From contig JAUCBJ010006949.1 of the NCBI GenBank assembly GCA_032718475.1, positions 1-64,000 on the forward strand: 64,000 nt of DNA, in the 5' to 3' direction. A program made the translations under genes and the position numbers. Shown piece by piece: positions 31,734 to 42,999 of this stretch (its first letter is position 1; each line of letters starts with the position of its first letter). The DNA comes from Nemertoderma westbladi (taxonomy: Eukaryota > Xenacoelomorpha > Nemertodermatida > Nemertodermatidae). A model generated the notes under the pieces. That model was not told where the DNA came from. It saw nothing but the letters and a program-made list of their open reading frames with translations, and ran no database searches.

Positions 31734-34700
31734 ATGTCTGACACTCAGCAAAACCTGTCGGACAGTCTGATCGAGACCACTATCTGTGATTCAGATAGGA
31801 GAGTGGAGCGAATAATAGAGAAGTTCGGCTCACCTCCTACTGTAAAAAAGGTCATCCCTCCAGTAGTATCAGACCCTAGGCTAGTCCACCATAGGTCCAT
31901 CATAGGCACTCGGGCACAGGTAAAACGGGACCAAGAGGCAGCTGTCCTATCGCAGCAACATCTTGGTCAAGAACCTACTTCCCAGAGACCGGATAGCTCC
32001 AGCAGTTCGGATACTGTAGAGTTGACTCCCGAACATGGAGTACAGATGGCTGATACAGTCTACTCGGACCCCCTTCTTACTCTTCCTGCTGCAGTACTAA
32101 CTACTATACTCATTGCGGTGGAGGAACATCAAGCCGACTGGGCGAAGAATAAGCAAGCGACCCAAGATGATTACGCGGGATACGCCAGGGAAGAATTGAT
32201 ATCTGTTGTTGAATCACAATGGAACTTTCCCGGACTCGGACTCCCGTTGGACCTGTCTGAGGCTACTTGGGAAGATATACACAGGATGGGAGTGGCAAAA
32301 GATACAATGGATCCAGCTGTTTGGAAGAGGTCGGCAGCAGGATATGTGCAGGGATTCTTCGGATCCTTGGAGCGATTGGAGGAACAACTGTTTCGACAAC
32401 CTCACGGACCTCAAGAGCAGGAAGAACTGCTATATCAAATACGCGAAAGAACCCTACGCATTCGACTAATCCTCTCAGCCTTTGAGGAAACTTCCAAAAG
32501 AAGACAGGACACGTCGCTGCAGGTTGCTGTCAAAACTTGGCTACATCGGGTAGATCTCAAAATACAGGAAACAGCCCATTGGAAATCCCAACTGGCTGAG
32601 AGATCAACCTATGAGGAACCAACTGATGTCACCGAACCAACTGATGTCACCCTTGCTCAAGCGGAAAGCGAAGAGGCCGCCGAGAAACCGCAAACTAGAG
32701 ACGCTATCGACATTTATTTGTCCGACTATCAGCGATTCCTAGGAGACGAAGAGTTGAGGAGACGGCTACATGGACTTTCCCCTAGTAGTGAAGGAACCAA
32801 GCTTATACTGGACGCGATCGATACTGAAATGATAGCTGCAAACCAAGCTGAATGTGATGAAAAACTCCGTCTCACTAGAGTCCGAGAAGAACAAATAAAG
32901 AAAAGAAGGATAGAGGAACAAAAAACGGCGGCTATGGCGGCGGCTATAGCAGAGGCAGAAGCAGAAAGTAAAGCAGCAAAGACGGTGGCAAAGGCAAATG
33001 CAGAAGCAGAAAGAAAGGCAGCGGCTGCAGAGGCAGAGGCAGAAGTAGAAGCAAAAAGAAAAGTGGCAAAGGCAGTGGCAGAAGCAGAAAGGAGAGCATC
33101 TGAGCAGACTACCCAACTGGAGTTAGAAAATCTGCAAGAGACACAAGACAGTATAAATAAACAGTATACTGCTAATCAGATGCAGATGATGAGAAAATCT
33201 ACTCCCAAGCGCCAAGGGTACACATCATCGGAGGAAGGCGATACTACAGACCCTGAAGGCGGAGGAGATAGATCTCATCTAAGTAGGCGTAGAAAAACAT
33301 ATTACCGTCGTAAATTGCCTGATTTGCCCCCAGCTGTTAAAAGACAGCTAACTAGCACAGATTTAGGTAGGGCAGAACCTATAGAACAATTTATCCAGGT
33401 CAAAAGACTCCCTACTATAGTCGATGAACCTGAAATAATTAGGCCTGTAATTCCCAAAGTCACTTCTGTGCTAGAGACCCCTACACTTCCAGAGCTTAAC
33501 TCTAAATTCCCTTTACATAGCACTACACTGCCTGTACCCGGTGGAACAGCCCATGCAAACACCCCTGTCCAGATAGCAGAGAGAGAAATCAATAATTTGT
33601 CTCCCGTCGTCCCGCGTCAGCCCGCTACTATGTTGGCGACTCCCGCTTCGGCGGTTGAGTGGGTGGAAGAGGGACGGCGGGGGATGAATCTTCTGCTAGG
33701 ACAGATGCAGGAGACTGTCCACCAACTTAAGGGAACAGTGAGGGAAAGTAGAGCAGAGTTGCAAGAAGTGCAGCAAAGTATCGCGCTAGAACGCGACAAA
33801 TTAGTCAATATACAAAAAGGCATACCAATGCCCCCGGTAACATTGAGTCAACCCGTTAGGTCTGAAGTATCACATGCGCAAGGTGTGGAGCCTACACGCA
33901 TCTATACTGCTAGTGAAGTTGAAACTCCTATAGCAAACCCTATTAAGGATGATAGACCTGTTATTAATGATATTCCCTATAGACCTGATAATGATCCGAG
34001 AAATTTGTATACCGATAATTCGATATTAAATAACACGATGGCCCAAGAAAGCTTTACGCGTCAGATGGCTAGAACAGAAGCCCGCCAAGCGGTCAAAGTG
34101 GGAGAGATCGTCAAATTCAATGGAGATGAGATGAAATGGTTACCTTTCAACGAATATTACAAAGATAGCATACAGAACTCTGTACTATCTAACGGAGAGA
34201 AACTTAGATTTCTCATCAAGTGTTTGGAAGGACCTCCCAAGTTAATGGCGTTAAAGTTTATTGGACATCCAGATGGATTAAGACAAGTTTGGGATACATT
34301 AAACATCAGGTATGGTAACAAAGATAACATAGCTAAGTATTTGTATACAAAATTGTTAGCCCCCCGACACTTCCTTAGTAGTGGGATTATAGAGTTTTCC
34401 GATGAAATACAAGAGATCTGTAGACAACTGGACTGGTTAGGTAAGTCGCACGAATACCAGAGTTCCATGGTTATTGGAGCCGTAGTCTCTACTTTACCAA
34501 AGGGTGGAGTATGTACACGCTGGGACAAGAAAGTGTTGTACATGAATGACCAACAACGACGAAGCCCTACCATGGCGGATCTCATGTCGTTCTTGGATGG
34601 TGAAGTCAGACTACAACTCATCAAGCAAGCCAGAGAGAAAACATCGGAAAATAAGGTAAGTGAGAAACCCACTTCCAGGAGAAGAGTAACACCAGTGTGT

Positions 34701-36374
34701 TACACTGACGACGGTGAAAGCCAAGTTTCCCAAGACGAAGACAGCGGGAAAGACACCGAACGATCTTATTATATTGACAAAACCTCCAAGGACGTAAGTA
34801 AATACAAAGCTCGAACCAACAATAGGAGAGAACAGGTTACTAAGACCCCTCCTCAGTCTCCTAACAGAACGCGCGGGAGAAAGCCCGAAGAAAGAACGAG
34901 AGTGCAGCAAACTACCCAGGGTAAAGTAAGTAACATCAAACCAAAATGTGCGCTGTGCGACGGGCCCCACCGTTTGAGTGCGTGTGCTGAATTTCTAAAG
35001 AAATCCCCTGTAGACAGACGTACAGTCCTGTGGAATAAGCGGTTATGCTATAATTGCCTCAGATCAGGACACCAACGGCGAACCTGTTACTCCGACGTAA
35101 AGTGTGCAAAGTGTGGCGCGAAACATCACATCTTGTTACACAGTGAGTTCGAACGAGACAACCCGAGTCAGGTAAGTGAGCCCGAACTACATGTCCAATT
35201 CAGTGATGTGAACGACACTGACCAAGGTTCTGAGTGGGAAGGATTCTATACAGACGAATTCTCCGATGCCAACGAATCCTGTTATCTAATAAATACCACA
35301 GTGTATCGAGCACTTACGGATGAAAGGGACACTGACGAGTTTACTCCAACTCCTTTTGACAAACAACCATCTTGGAAAGTTCCAACTTCCAACATAGGAA
35401 TAAGAGAATTTCCTGTAGTGCAAGTTCGAGTTCATGGTCCCAACAAGAGTTACATAGTGAACGCCCTACTTGACTCCGGCAGCACAGGAACATTCATCGA
35501 TCAAGAACTAGCCGAAGATATCTTTGCTGGACAACCCAAGTTCCGGACTAAATTGAATATGTCAGGAATTATACAGGTTTGGAAATCTACCATAACGGCA
35601 GATTACTATGTAGGTGAGTTGTCCACCCCCCAGGATAAATTAGGAGCACAAGGTATAAGGTCAGTAAAAATGGTGGCTATAAAGAACTTTGCTACTACTC
35701 AAGCAGAACCTTATAACTGGGACGAGGACGAGTGCATCCAACATCTTGAGATACCTCGATTCCAAACCGATTATCCTGGAGTGCAAATACTTATCGGCCA
35801 AAACGCGCATGAGGCGCTCGAGCCATTAGAGAAACGGCCTGCTCAACCACAGCCACTACAAACCTATGCGGTAAGAACTAGAGTAGGTTGGTACTTCACT
35901 GGCCCTTCCCGTAGAACTCTCAAAGAGAGATTCCCTCAACAACAGGTATACCAAGTAAAGGGGGAAGTGGAGAGCAGTGATGTGGACGACCCAACTGAGG
36001 GAACACCATACTCCTCAGATAATGACGATATTAACTCCAATGTAGATCAATGGAGACATTGCCTTGGGACGATTAATCCAGCCGACATCGCTTCCAGAGG
36101 AGCAACTCCTCAAGAACTGATAGATACTCCAGGCTGGTTAGGTGGATCCGACTCCTTAAGTAAAGAAGAAGAAGAATGGCCTCCTCATCTTACCATGGCA
36201 GAAATTAGACAGGCCAAGGGAGCGGAGAAAGTAACACAACAACTCAATCGCCCAGCTGGTCGTTTATGTTTACTGGAAAGAGACCGAAAACTGTCCGGAA
36301 ACTATGGAAGGCAAGATACTCTTCCTACGACCACTTCCCTAATCCGACAAATATCTAGGGACTCTATAACGTAA
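31734..36374 (+). CDS. Gag-protease polyprotein with pol deletion (BEL/Pao type)
   Basis: 1,546 codons. Residues ~400-460 are an Ala/Glu/Lys-rich coiled coil. At ~780-960 a retrotransposon gag domain of the type usual in BEL/Pao elements reads VKFNGDEMKWLPF and KSHEYQSSMV. At ~1,071-1,135 there are three zinc motifs: CALCDGPHRLSAC, CYNCLRSGHQRRTC and CAKCGAKHH. The aspartic protease follows at ~1,225-1,330 with ALLDSGSTGTFID (DSG active site). At ~1,436 the frame jumps directly to DQWRHCLGTINPADIAS and PGWLGG, which in autonomous relatives lies after RNase H. RT and RNase H are thus absent, apparently by an in-frame deletion, and the frame ends ~100 codons later with no integrase. The first Met follows a long leader. 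The product could still form particles and cleave itself. Confidence 0.88.
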   Translation: MSDTQQNLSDSLIETTICDSDRRVERIIEKFGSPPTVKKVIPPVVSDPRLVHHRSIIGTRAQVKRDQEAAVLSQQHLGQEPTSQRPDSSSSSDTVELTPEHGVQMADTVYSDPLLTLPAAVLTTILIAVEEHQADWAKNKQATQDDYAGYAREELISVVESQWNFPGLGLPLDLSEATWEDIHRMGVAKDTMDPAVWKRSAAGYVQGFFGSLERLEEQLFRQPHGPQEQEELLYQIRERTLRIRLILSAFEETSKRRQDTSLQVAVKTWLHRVDLKIQETAHWKSQLAERSTYEEPTDVTEPTDVTLAQAESEEAAEKPQTRDAIDIYLSDYQRFLGDEELRRRLHGLSPSSEGTKLILDAIDTEMIAANQAECDEKLRLTRVREEQIKKRRIEEQKTAAMAAAIAEAEAESKAAKTVAKANAEAERKAAAAEAEAEVEAKRKVAKAVAEAERRASEQTTQLELENLQETQDSINKQYTANQMQMMRKSTPKRQGYTSSEEGDTTDPEGGGDRSHLSRRRKTYYRRKLPDLPPAVKRQLTSTDLGRAEPIEQFIQVKRLPTIVDEPEIIRPVIPKVTSVLETPTLPELNSKFPLHSTTLPVPGGTAHANTPVQIAEREINNLSPVVPRQPATMLATPASAVEWVEEGRRGMNLLLGQMQETVHQLKGTVRESRAELQEVQQSIALERDKLVNIQKGIPMPPVTLSQPVRSEVSHAQGVEPTRIYTASEVETPIANPIKDDRPVINDIPYRPDNDPRNLYTDNSILNNTMAQESFTRQMARTEARQAVKVGEIVKFNGDEMKWLPFNEYYKDSIQNSVLSNGEKLRFLIKCLEGPPKLMALKFIGHPDGLRQVWDTLNIRYGNKDNIAKYLYTKLLAPRHFLSSGIIEFSDEIQEICRQLDWLGKSHEYQSSMVIGAVVSTLPKGGVCTRWDKKVLYMNDQQRRSPTMADLMSFLDGEVRLQLIKQAREKTSENKVSEKPTSRRRVTPVCYTDDGESQVSQDEDSGKDTERSYYIDKTSKDVSKYKARTNNRREQVTKTPPQSPNRTRGRKPEERTRVQQTTQGKVSNIKPKCALCDGPHRLSACAEFLKKSPVDRRTVLWNKRLCYNCLRSGHQRRTCYSDVKCAKCGAKHHILLHSEFERDNPSQVSEPELHVQFSDVNDTDQGSEWEGFYTDEFSDANESCYLINTTVYRALTDERDTDEFTPTPFDKQPSWKVPTSNIGIREFPVVQVRVHGPNKSYIVNALLDSGSTGTFIDQELAEDIFAGQPKFRTKLNMSGIIQVWKSTITADYYVGELSTPQDKLGAQGIRSVKMVAIKNFATTQAEPYNWDEDECIQHLEIPRFQTDYPGVQILIGQNAHEALEPLEKRPAQPQPLQTYAVRTRVGWYFTGPSRRTLKERFPQQQVYQVKGEVESSDVDDPTEGTPYSSDNDDINSNVDQWRHCLGTINPADIASRGATPQELIDTPGWLGGSDSLSKEEEEWPPHLTMAEIRQAKGAEKVTQQLNRPAGRLCLLERDRKLSGNYGRQDTLPTTTSLIRQISRDSIT

Positions 36375-38000
36375 TAACATATGGAGTGGGCGTGTGGCTA
36401 TATCATTTTATATTTGTTTTCATTTTATATTTATGTATGTATTATTATGTAATTTTATTATAATCGTTTTATTTAATTTTATTTAGTAAAATGTTATTTT
36501 AGAATGTTAGTAGATTAGTGCAATATATTAGTGTTTATTACGTACATAATTACTTATAATATATATTTAGTATGACGGCAAGAAGTAATTATTTTCTCTT
36601 TCCTTACTGTCCGTATTATATTATAAATGCGAGACTATAGTAAGATGACATGTCAGTACTTCTTAAAGTACAATAAAGCCACTACTATATTTAAGTATTA
36701 TTGGTAGGCAGAGTATTAGGAATGCAAAGTTCAGATCCTCGTGTCTCGGCTAAACCAAGCTCTGGGTAGACCTTGGAAACGACTTGCCTCTTCACACTGA
36801 CATTGCTTCGTGCGATATTGCTCTTCTACCTTATAACAAATAATACATATAGTAGCGTGATGTCCCTCTAACAGTAGCGTAAATCGCAAATAAATCTGTT
36901 AAACTTTTGACCATCTGTAATTCTAGTCGATTAAGATATCGTGGCACCCACCGATATGCTTGAAAGACAAATTCTAGAATCAGTGGTTAACGTCCCCAGA
37001 CAAGTTCTGGAATAAATCGGTGCCCATCCTAAATATTAATTTAATATTTATTAAAATCTTTAAAATTCAGATCCGTTAACAATTCTAGTCGATTAAGATA
37101 TCGTAGCACTTACCGATACTCTTAAAAGACAAATTTCATAGAATTAAGGATCTTATGTCCCCAGACTTGCTCTGGAATAAAATTTATGTCAATTTAACAT
37201 CAAATAATAAAATTCACGGGAATAAATTAAATTCATATTTAAATGAATTTCATAAATTGTCATTTTGTGCAAATTATAACATTCCCGAAATTCCAGTAAT
37301 TAATAGATCATGGGAGCGGAGATTCATATTGAGTGTATTAGAGTGTGAGAATCTCCAGCATATAGTCAATAGCCGATAAAATTTATAAAATCATGCATAA
37401 AGAGGATATTGACAATTAAAGAATTACTATTAAATAACATCCCAGATCTGTATGCATGAGGATTGCCCTAATTCTACCGCTAGTTTTCCATAATGTCACC
37501 ATGGCAACACCCACGCTAGAATTAGAAGCAAGTTAAAAGAACAATAAAAAGCTTGCCCCATTGCGTAGCATAAGAGTATACATAGCGCACTATTAGTATC
37601 CAAGGATACATAGTAAATACGTGACATTCTGGAAGACACTGACTAACGGACAAATGGCATGCATGTGTGCAGTAAGTAATGATTGTATGGAATTTGTGCG
37701 TTTATAGGTGAATGTTACTACTAAAGTGTGTTTACAGTAGCTAATCGCAATTGTAAAATAGCCCTAACTCTACCGAGATAACCTCAAGTGGATTCAAGCC
37801 TTTGGGACGGACAGTGGTGGGACTTGTGCCGGTTATCGTTGTCGTGCTGTGCTACATGTTGGCGTAAACACTGCGACAGCGGTACATCGGCGCTGAGAAA
37901 CCCACTGTCCGGGGGCAAAAGGCCTAGTAGGAAGCGACGCCCGCTTACCTAAAATATTAACGTATATTGATATTGATATTAACAAACTCAGATAGCAAAT
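36375..38000 (+). other. Non-coding interior of the LTR element
   Basis: A/T-rich. It contains a tandem pair of ~170 bp units (about 36,915-37,020 and 37,075-37,180) sharing TTCTAGTCGATTAAGATATC and a GTCCCCAGAC-like end. A 74-codon frame at 37,155-37,379 is unassigned. No integrase motif was found in any frame. Confidence 0.55.
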
Positions 38001-39449
38001 ATGACGGAATTAATAGAAGATGACCTTGGTATTAGAGAGCAATATACTCTACCTTTACAAGCGTTTGTGGATAGCTTGATACGCGGTGAAGCTGATCCGA
38101 CTATTACGGAGGACGATGGTCGTTATATCGAACCGCCGATGTCCCAGGAACAACTTACGCGTGAAGCGGACTATAGAAAATTCACCGCTCGCTATACGAA
38201 TCGCAATGGTACGTATATGGACTTCTTAACTACCGGCCATCCTACCGATTTACATGATACGGACGATGTATACACCGAAAGGGAAATGGTTCTATTTAAA
38301 TATCATACCCAGCGGAGTCGTAACGATAAACCGAGAATAGATCACGAAAATTATATTCGTAACAGACTGGGAAGACGAACCAATATGCCTAGAATCTGAG
38401 GAGATTCAGCCTATCGCGCCCGGAACAACGACAACGATTACATCCTAGAATGGTATCAAGGTCCACAGTGTCTCACTGCGTACGATTATCGCCATGCCAA
38501 CTATGTTTCTCGGCAACGTTGTCGGTTATGCGCATCGAGAGACCATGTTACGCCCATGGACACAAACGTCCGCTGTTCCTATTTCCACGAACAACCGGCG
38601 ATGGAAATTTATTGCGCGTATTGCAGATTTAATAATTTGCATATTTTTGCGGTTTGCCCTCAATTTATGACTCAATGCCATCATTGTCAATTAAAAGGAC
38701 ACGCCAGCTTTGATTGTCCCTTCAACCATGATTTAGAGAGCGTAGATGAAATGATTGTACTACGTTATATCAGAGCTTGGGAAGCGAACGCTGATTTACA
38801 TTGTGATTCACGCCATCGCTATTATCCTGGACGCGCCTACGAAGGAGTTTATGCGTTCCATCCATATTTGTTTGCCTCCGTCGAGCAGAAATCGCGCCTA
38901 TCAAGTTATGAACTATTGAAACGCGTTGGAGAATGTATTTCAACCAAATATGTACGCAAATTCCTCAGGAGCATTAATCCGAGTGACATCCAGTCTTACA
39001 ACTTAATAAACTTTATCCGTCAAGACCCTGCCTATGGAGACTTATTCGTCAACTCACACCCTGAGTTACAAGAAGTATATCGACGGCCTTACGAGTATCG
39101 AGCCCGCGAACGCGAGTTAGAAAGAACCATTAAACCAAGGAAGTTTCTAACTGCCTATGGTCCACCCACGGCCCTCGTTCAGACCACTCGTAAAGGACCC
39201 GTAAGAGCAGCTGTCTTGAAACGAGCTCTCAAAGCCGTTAGACCCCTCTCCCCGGACGTTGATGTCCATCAACCCGGTACTTCGACCGGCGGATATACCG
39301 ATCGCAATCCCATACCTTCTGATGCAATCATATTGCACCCTTCACCCAGGAGTTATAGCCCTCCTAGTAAAGTGGCTCGCCCCAAAGAGAAAAGGACTCT
39401 TGCTAGCTTCAAAAAACTGCGTAAACGCCGTCCGCGCAAGAAAGACTAA
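38001..39449 (+). CDS. Second, zinc-knuckle ORF next to the 3' LTR, interrupted by one in-frame TGA
   Basis: A single reading frame of 483 codons (including the stop) from ATG 38,001 to 39,449, broken only by TGA at 38,397-38,399. The first part (132 residues) is acidic and unassigned. After the stop the frame continues open with CRLC, YCAYC and, at about 38,676, CHHCQLKGHASFDC, an exact C-x2-C-x4-H-x4-C knuckle as in retroelement nucleocapsids. The C-terminal ~90 residues are basic, ending in KKLRKRRPRKKD, a likely nucleic-acid or nuclear-localisation tail. A Met at 38,556 could restart translation. Position beside the 3' LTR is where env or accessory genes sit, but I see no signal peptide or membrane segment. 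The function is unknown. It may be a nucleic-acid-binding accessory protein. Confidence 0.75.
38397..38399 (+). other. In-frame TGA within the accessory ORF
   Basis: The codons on both sides of the TGA are in one frame: (38,556-38,001) is divisible by three, and no other stop occurs between 38,400 and 39,447. The context is ATC TGA GGA. It could be a point nonsense mutation, a readthrough codon, or the real boundary between two proteins. Confidence 0.85.
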
Positions 39450-39527
39450 CTGTTTAGAGTATTTTTGTATTTTAGAAACTGTGATTTTGTATATTTTATA
39501 GACTTAAATCCCATTTTCTGGGAGCGG

Positions 39528-40758
39528 TGTAAAAGCTTTTGTGGGATAACTGATACGTTTGCCTTTGCTGGCCAGTTCCCCCCCAGGCGCTGGAATACTC
39601 TAAAAAGGGTTTCCTAACTGTATATATATTCCCCTCGCCCGCAAGGTACCTTTACAGGTGTTTTAACGGACATAAAAATCATTCTGCTATATACGTGTTT
39701 TAGCGGACATGGTAAGACAAAAAACTTGTAATGCACCAACCACCTTTCACAGCTTAGCCGTGATGATTCATATTACGACATCTAGCAGCTGGTTGCTGAC
39801 ATGGAAACAGCCATTGGACGCGTGGTTCTTTGTTTGGCTTGGGCCAATCAGGGCGGTTTTTCCTGTCGACGTGTAGCTTTCCTGCCGATCATAAGGAGAG
39901 TGTTCAGTCTTACTGTTTTTTCTTGATACTTTGTGGTTATTGCTGTCTAAGCCAGAAACACCGGCATTTTTGGATAGATACTGCTGTACCGTAAACTGCT
40001 TGAATTATCGAAAGTATAAACTGTTACCTAATCTCACGAATCGAATATCACCTAACTCATTAATCATATTGTTTGTACTGTTATTTTACCGTCAGTTATT
40101 AATTGTAAATATTTGTTGATGGAAATATTGCTATTTGGATAATACGGATAAATCACCCAATTCCCAATTTTCTTGATAACACTACAGGTTAGAGAGACCG
40201 GCTATATATAACAATTGCGATTTATATTAATGTGGTGTGTATTGAATCCAATGTTATTTAGCAGACCCTACGTGAGTCAATTACTGCTCTCTTTATGTGT
40301 GATCAAATGTACTGACTGTCGGCAGAATAGTGTGTATGATTGTGATTGGTAACAAAGTATTTCCTAAAGAATACGTTTTATACTTTAATCATAAGCAGTA
40401 TCGTTGCGTTTAGTATAAGTCTTAGTTCTGTTTAAATAGATAAAGCGCCACGTCCTAAAGGAACTGTTAATATTTCCCGAAAGCCAATAATATCTGTCAG
40501 AGATTAATCATTAACGATCTATCGAATAATACAGTAAGTTTACACTGCAACCTTACACTGTAATAATACAATTCAAGCATCCGAATTCAGTCTCCCGGGT
40601 GTAGATCCATCGGGTGAATGATCGCGCATGGGCTGATTTCGGCTAATGTTTTGCGTATTAGCATAAATTATTGTCGTATGCTAAAGTGGTTTTAATTAAC
40701 GAAAAGACATATAAATTTTGGCAGGTTAAACTGCTAAAGGTCTTCGAAAGCGCGAACA
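39528..40758 (+). repeat. 3' LTR
   Basis: 1,231 bp, TGTAAAAGC...GCGCGAACA, preceded by a short purine-rich stretch (GGGAGCGG) that may be the polypurine tract. It is followed directly by the second TGCGG target duplication at 40,759-40,763. Confidence 0.95.
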
Positions 40759-40844
40759 TGCGGTGCGAGGACTCCGTCGCAAGAAGCCACGAATGGAGAA
40801 AAATCCCCATGTTGGGCCGAGATAGCATCCGCGTAGAGGCGCTT

Positions 40845-41105
40845 TTACTCATCTTCGGCTGACTCAAGTACGGACATCAGGGTGCGACCCACATATGACT
40901 CAGCGTCAAGGTTTACAACCCTAATATACAACAATGCCTGAGTCTGTGGATTTAATGCACCCCGAATACCAATGTCGCACCGAAAACCTGCAGCCAAATC
41001 TACCCCCTGGCCCTCTCGAACTACCGGCTCGCAGATGACATTACGCGGCCCATGCTGCGAGGCCGCCGACAACGTCCCGAAGTTCGTTGTGTCGTTGGAT
41101 AACAT
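40845..41105 (-). pseudogene. C-terminal domain, possible restriction-like endonuclease
   Basis: The minus strand encodes VICEPVVREG, RCDIGIRGA and LLYIRVVNLD: an E-P ... D-I ... x-I-x-V pattern resembling the PD-(D/E)xK fold of endonucleases at the C-terminus of early-branching non-LTR elements. The third-motif lysine is not evident. A stop (40,861-40,863) is followed by more family-like sequence (YADAISAQHGDFSPFV) up to the LTR insertion point. The endonuclease reading is inference. Confidence 0.5.
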
Positions 41106-41135
41106 GGCCGCCTTTTTTACAATTCAAACTGTGAT

Positions 41136-42101
41136 TTAGATCAAAGGCAGCCCCGCATCCATCGCACTGGCTTGGCACAGATGCCAAGGGGCGGTCATAG
41201 TGGATCGAGAGTGCAGTGCGTCTCTAAACTCCAGTGGGGAAAGATCGAGTTGGTGGTCGACCAGAGGGAGGGAGGATATCCAACCGCTCGGGTGGAAATC
41301 GGCGGCGCGTTTTACTACCCATCGTCTATCTGGCAACAGATCCTCCAGCACCGCATCCAAACTTTCCTTATCCTTTCCCAGCGTCTGCTCCCTTCCCACT
41401 TTCCGCGCCTGCTGTATACATCCGAGGTGTTCTGTTAGGGAGAACACACGATCTCCCAGGATAGACTCAGTTAGAGACCTTGTTCCTGCCTGTGATACCG
41501 AGTATGGTTCCTGCCTGTGATACGAGTATGAAGAGGCAGCCTCCGATACCGGATTTCTCAGTCCTAAACCTGCATTAAGGGGGGAAAGCGCAAACAAACT
41601 GCGCTCTGCTGGGGATATTTCGCCACCAATGAAAGCAGGTAGAAACTGCTCCACTATCGCTTCCTCCAGCATCTTGTACTCCTCACCATAGTCCCGAGTT
41701 ACTCTCTGTAGGTATGCCCACTCCTGCTGGAGGGAGCATACCATGGCTGCGAATGTGGCTTGTGGCTGGGCCTCCGCCATCTCGGCTAACCGATCAACCG
41801 ACTTTACCCATGCTGCGACCTTGGCCCGGATGTAAGTTGTCCTCTCTGTGGGTCCCCCAAGGAAACCTCTGAGGAATAGATGGCCAGAGATGATATTAAT
41901 ATCCTGGCCCCTGAAAACATTCCATGCCTCCTCCACAAACTCGGGGGGAACAACGAGGTAGCTCTTTGTGGGTTTGGCATAGTAGCAGAGGGTAGGGCCA
42001 TAACGCTTGAGTTTGAGGAACTGCCGTAGCCAAATTGTCCGCAAACCTTTTTTGAAGTAGAGGAGGTTTCTGGAGGTGGTGGATGAGGGGGAGGATTCCA
42101 A
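41136..42101 (-). pseudogene. RT thumb and connection region of the QGDx-type element
   Basis: 321 open codons. The region includes YYAKPTKSYLVVPPEF, INIISGHLFLRGFLGG, AAMVCSLQQEWAYLQRV and PLNAGLGLRNPV. This is the characteristic sequence that follows the YADD motif in this RT family. YADD itself is replaced by an altered RFADNLA in the adjacent frame (about 42,050), a frameshift away. Confidence 0.7.
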
Positions 42102-42109
42102 TGGAATAC

Positions 42110-42951
42110 TCCAGCATGGCTAGGAGATCACCCTGGGTGGTTCCTTTCCTTCTTCCCTGAACAGAACTTCGTTGGTCCCACGAATGGTTAAGATACTGTG
42201 CCCCCTGTAACAATTCAAAAGAAACAGGGTGCGTCTGGGCCATAGCTGGTGGGCGTTCCACAGCGTGGCTGTCCGGTTTAACGAATTGAACGCGTTAGTG
42301 GCATCTATGAGTAGAACAGAACCCCTCAGCCATCCTCACTCCGCTCCTCGAACAGTTCTGCCATCGTGTGGACAGTGGCCTCAACACCAGTTGATGTGCC
42401 AGCAGGCAGCTGTTCGGCGCCGCACGTAGCTGTTATGTCGTCCCCTGTCGCTTCAGCCATAGACCGGCCAAGAATCCGTCACAAACACTCCCCGATGCCG
42501 ATTGGTCGGACTCCTGGGCACTTGTCCAGGGCTATTAGCCGACACGACATCAGGGCGTGCATTTACTCCCATGGTATTACACTGTTTGCCACCACGCCAC
42601 CCCTGCAACTTCGTCACGGATGCGTTCGCTATGGGCACCATACTGGAGGAGGTAGTCGCCCCAGCGGTTTGAGTCAGAACCAGCCGGCCCGGCACCTCCA
42701 TGCAGTCCACGTGCAGCTGACTCGATGTGGGGGGCTGTAATGTCTGTGTCCACCCGGACTGGGAGTTTGTCTTCAGGTTGGAGTAAAGATTCTGAGGGGG
42801 GTGGAGCCGCAGGGGGATGCTTGGCTCGCAGCATCTCCAGCACGTTCACCTTTCTATCATCCATTTCAGCCTCATCATGTGGGTCTAACAAACCCCCACT
42901 CTCTTGGCTCGTTACCCAATACACTGCACTATGCACCTTCCCTTCCAGCAT
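42110..42951 (-). pseudogene. RT fingers and palm of the QGDx-type element (broken)
   Basis: In successive frames: VLEMLRAKHPPAAPP and GAGPAGSDSNRWGDYL (42,870-42,650), then ALDKCPGVRPIGIGE at about 42,530-42,485, a degraded motif A near 42,300 (ATNAFNSLNR-type), and GRRKGTTQGDLLAML at about 42,160-42,115. Proline of the usual QGDP is leucine here. At least three frameshifts. Confidence 0.68.
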
Positions 42952-42999
42952 TAACCGTATGAAGATGCAGGCAGTATACTCCTTATCCTCCCCAGCTGG

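Larger units (their letters stand above)
28152..40758 (+). mobile_element. Complete BEL/Pao-like LTR retrotransposon, non-autonomous
   Basis: Two 1,231-bp LTRs in direct orientation (28,152-29,382 and 39,528-40,758) begin TGTAAAAGC, end GCGCGAACA and look identical. Perfect 5-bp target duplications TGCGG flank them (28,147-28,151 and 40,759-40,763). The interior has a 2.35-kb leader, a gag-protease ORF that continues into a pre-integrase remnant, 1.6 kb of non-coding sequence, and a second ORF with a zinc knuckle just before the 3' LTR. No RT, RNase H core or integrase is present anywhere inside. Identical LTRs imply recent insertion, so the enzymes must have been supplied in trans. Confidence 0.93.

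Noticed and set aside
32766-34970. Minus-strand frames of 96-171 codons
   Set aside because: Shadows of the gag-protease ORF on the opposite strand with no family features.
38450-38632. Separate 60-codon plus-strand gene
   Set aside because: It overlaps the long accessory reading frame in another register and shows no independent features.
28152-40758. Reading the long repeats at 28,152 and 39,528 as Polinton terminal repeats because an integrase lies next to a third copy
   Set aside because: They are in direct, not inverted, orientation, have TG...CA ends and a 5-bp target duplication, and enclose gag and protease, so they are LTRs.
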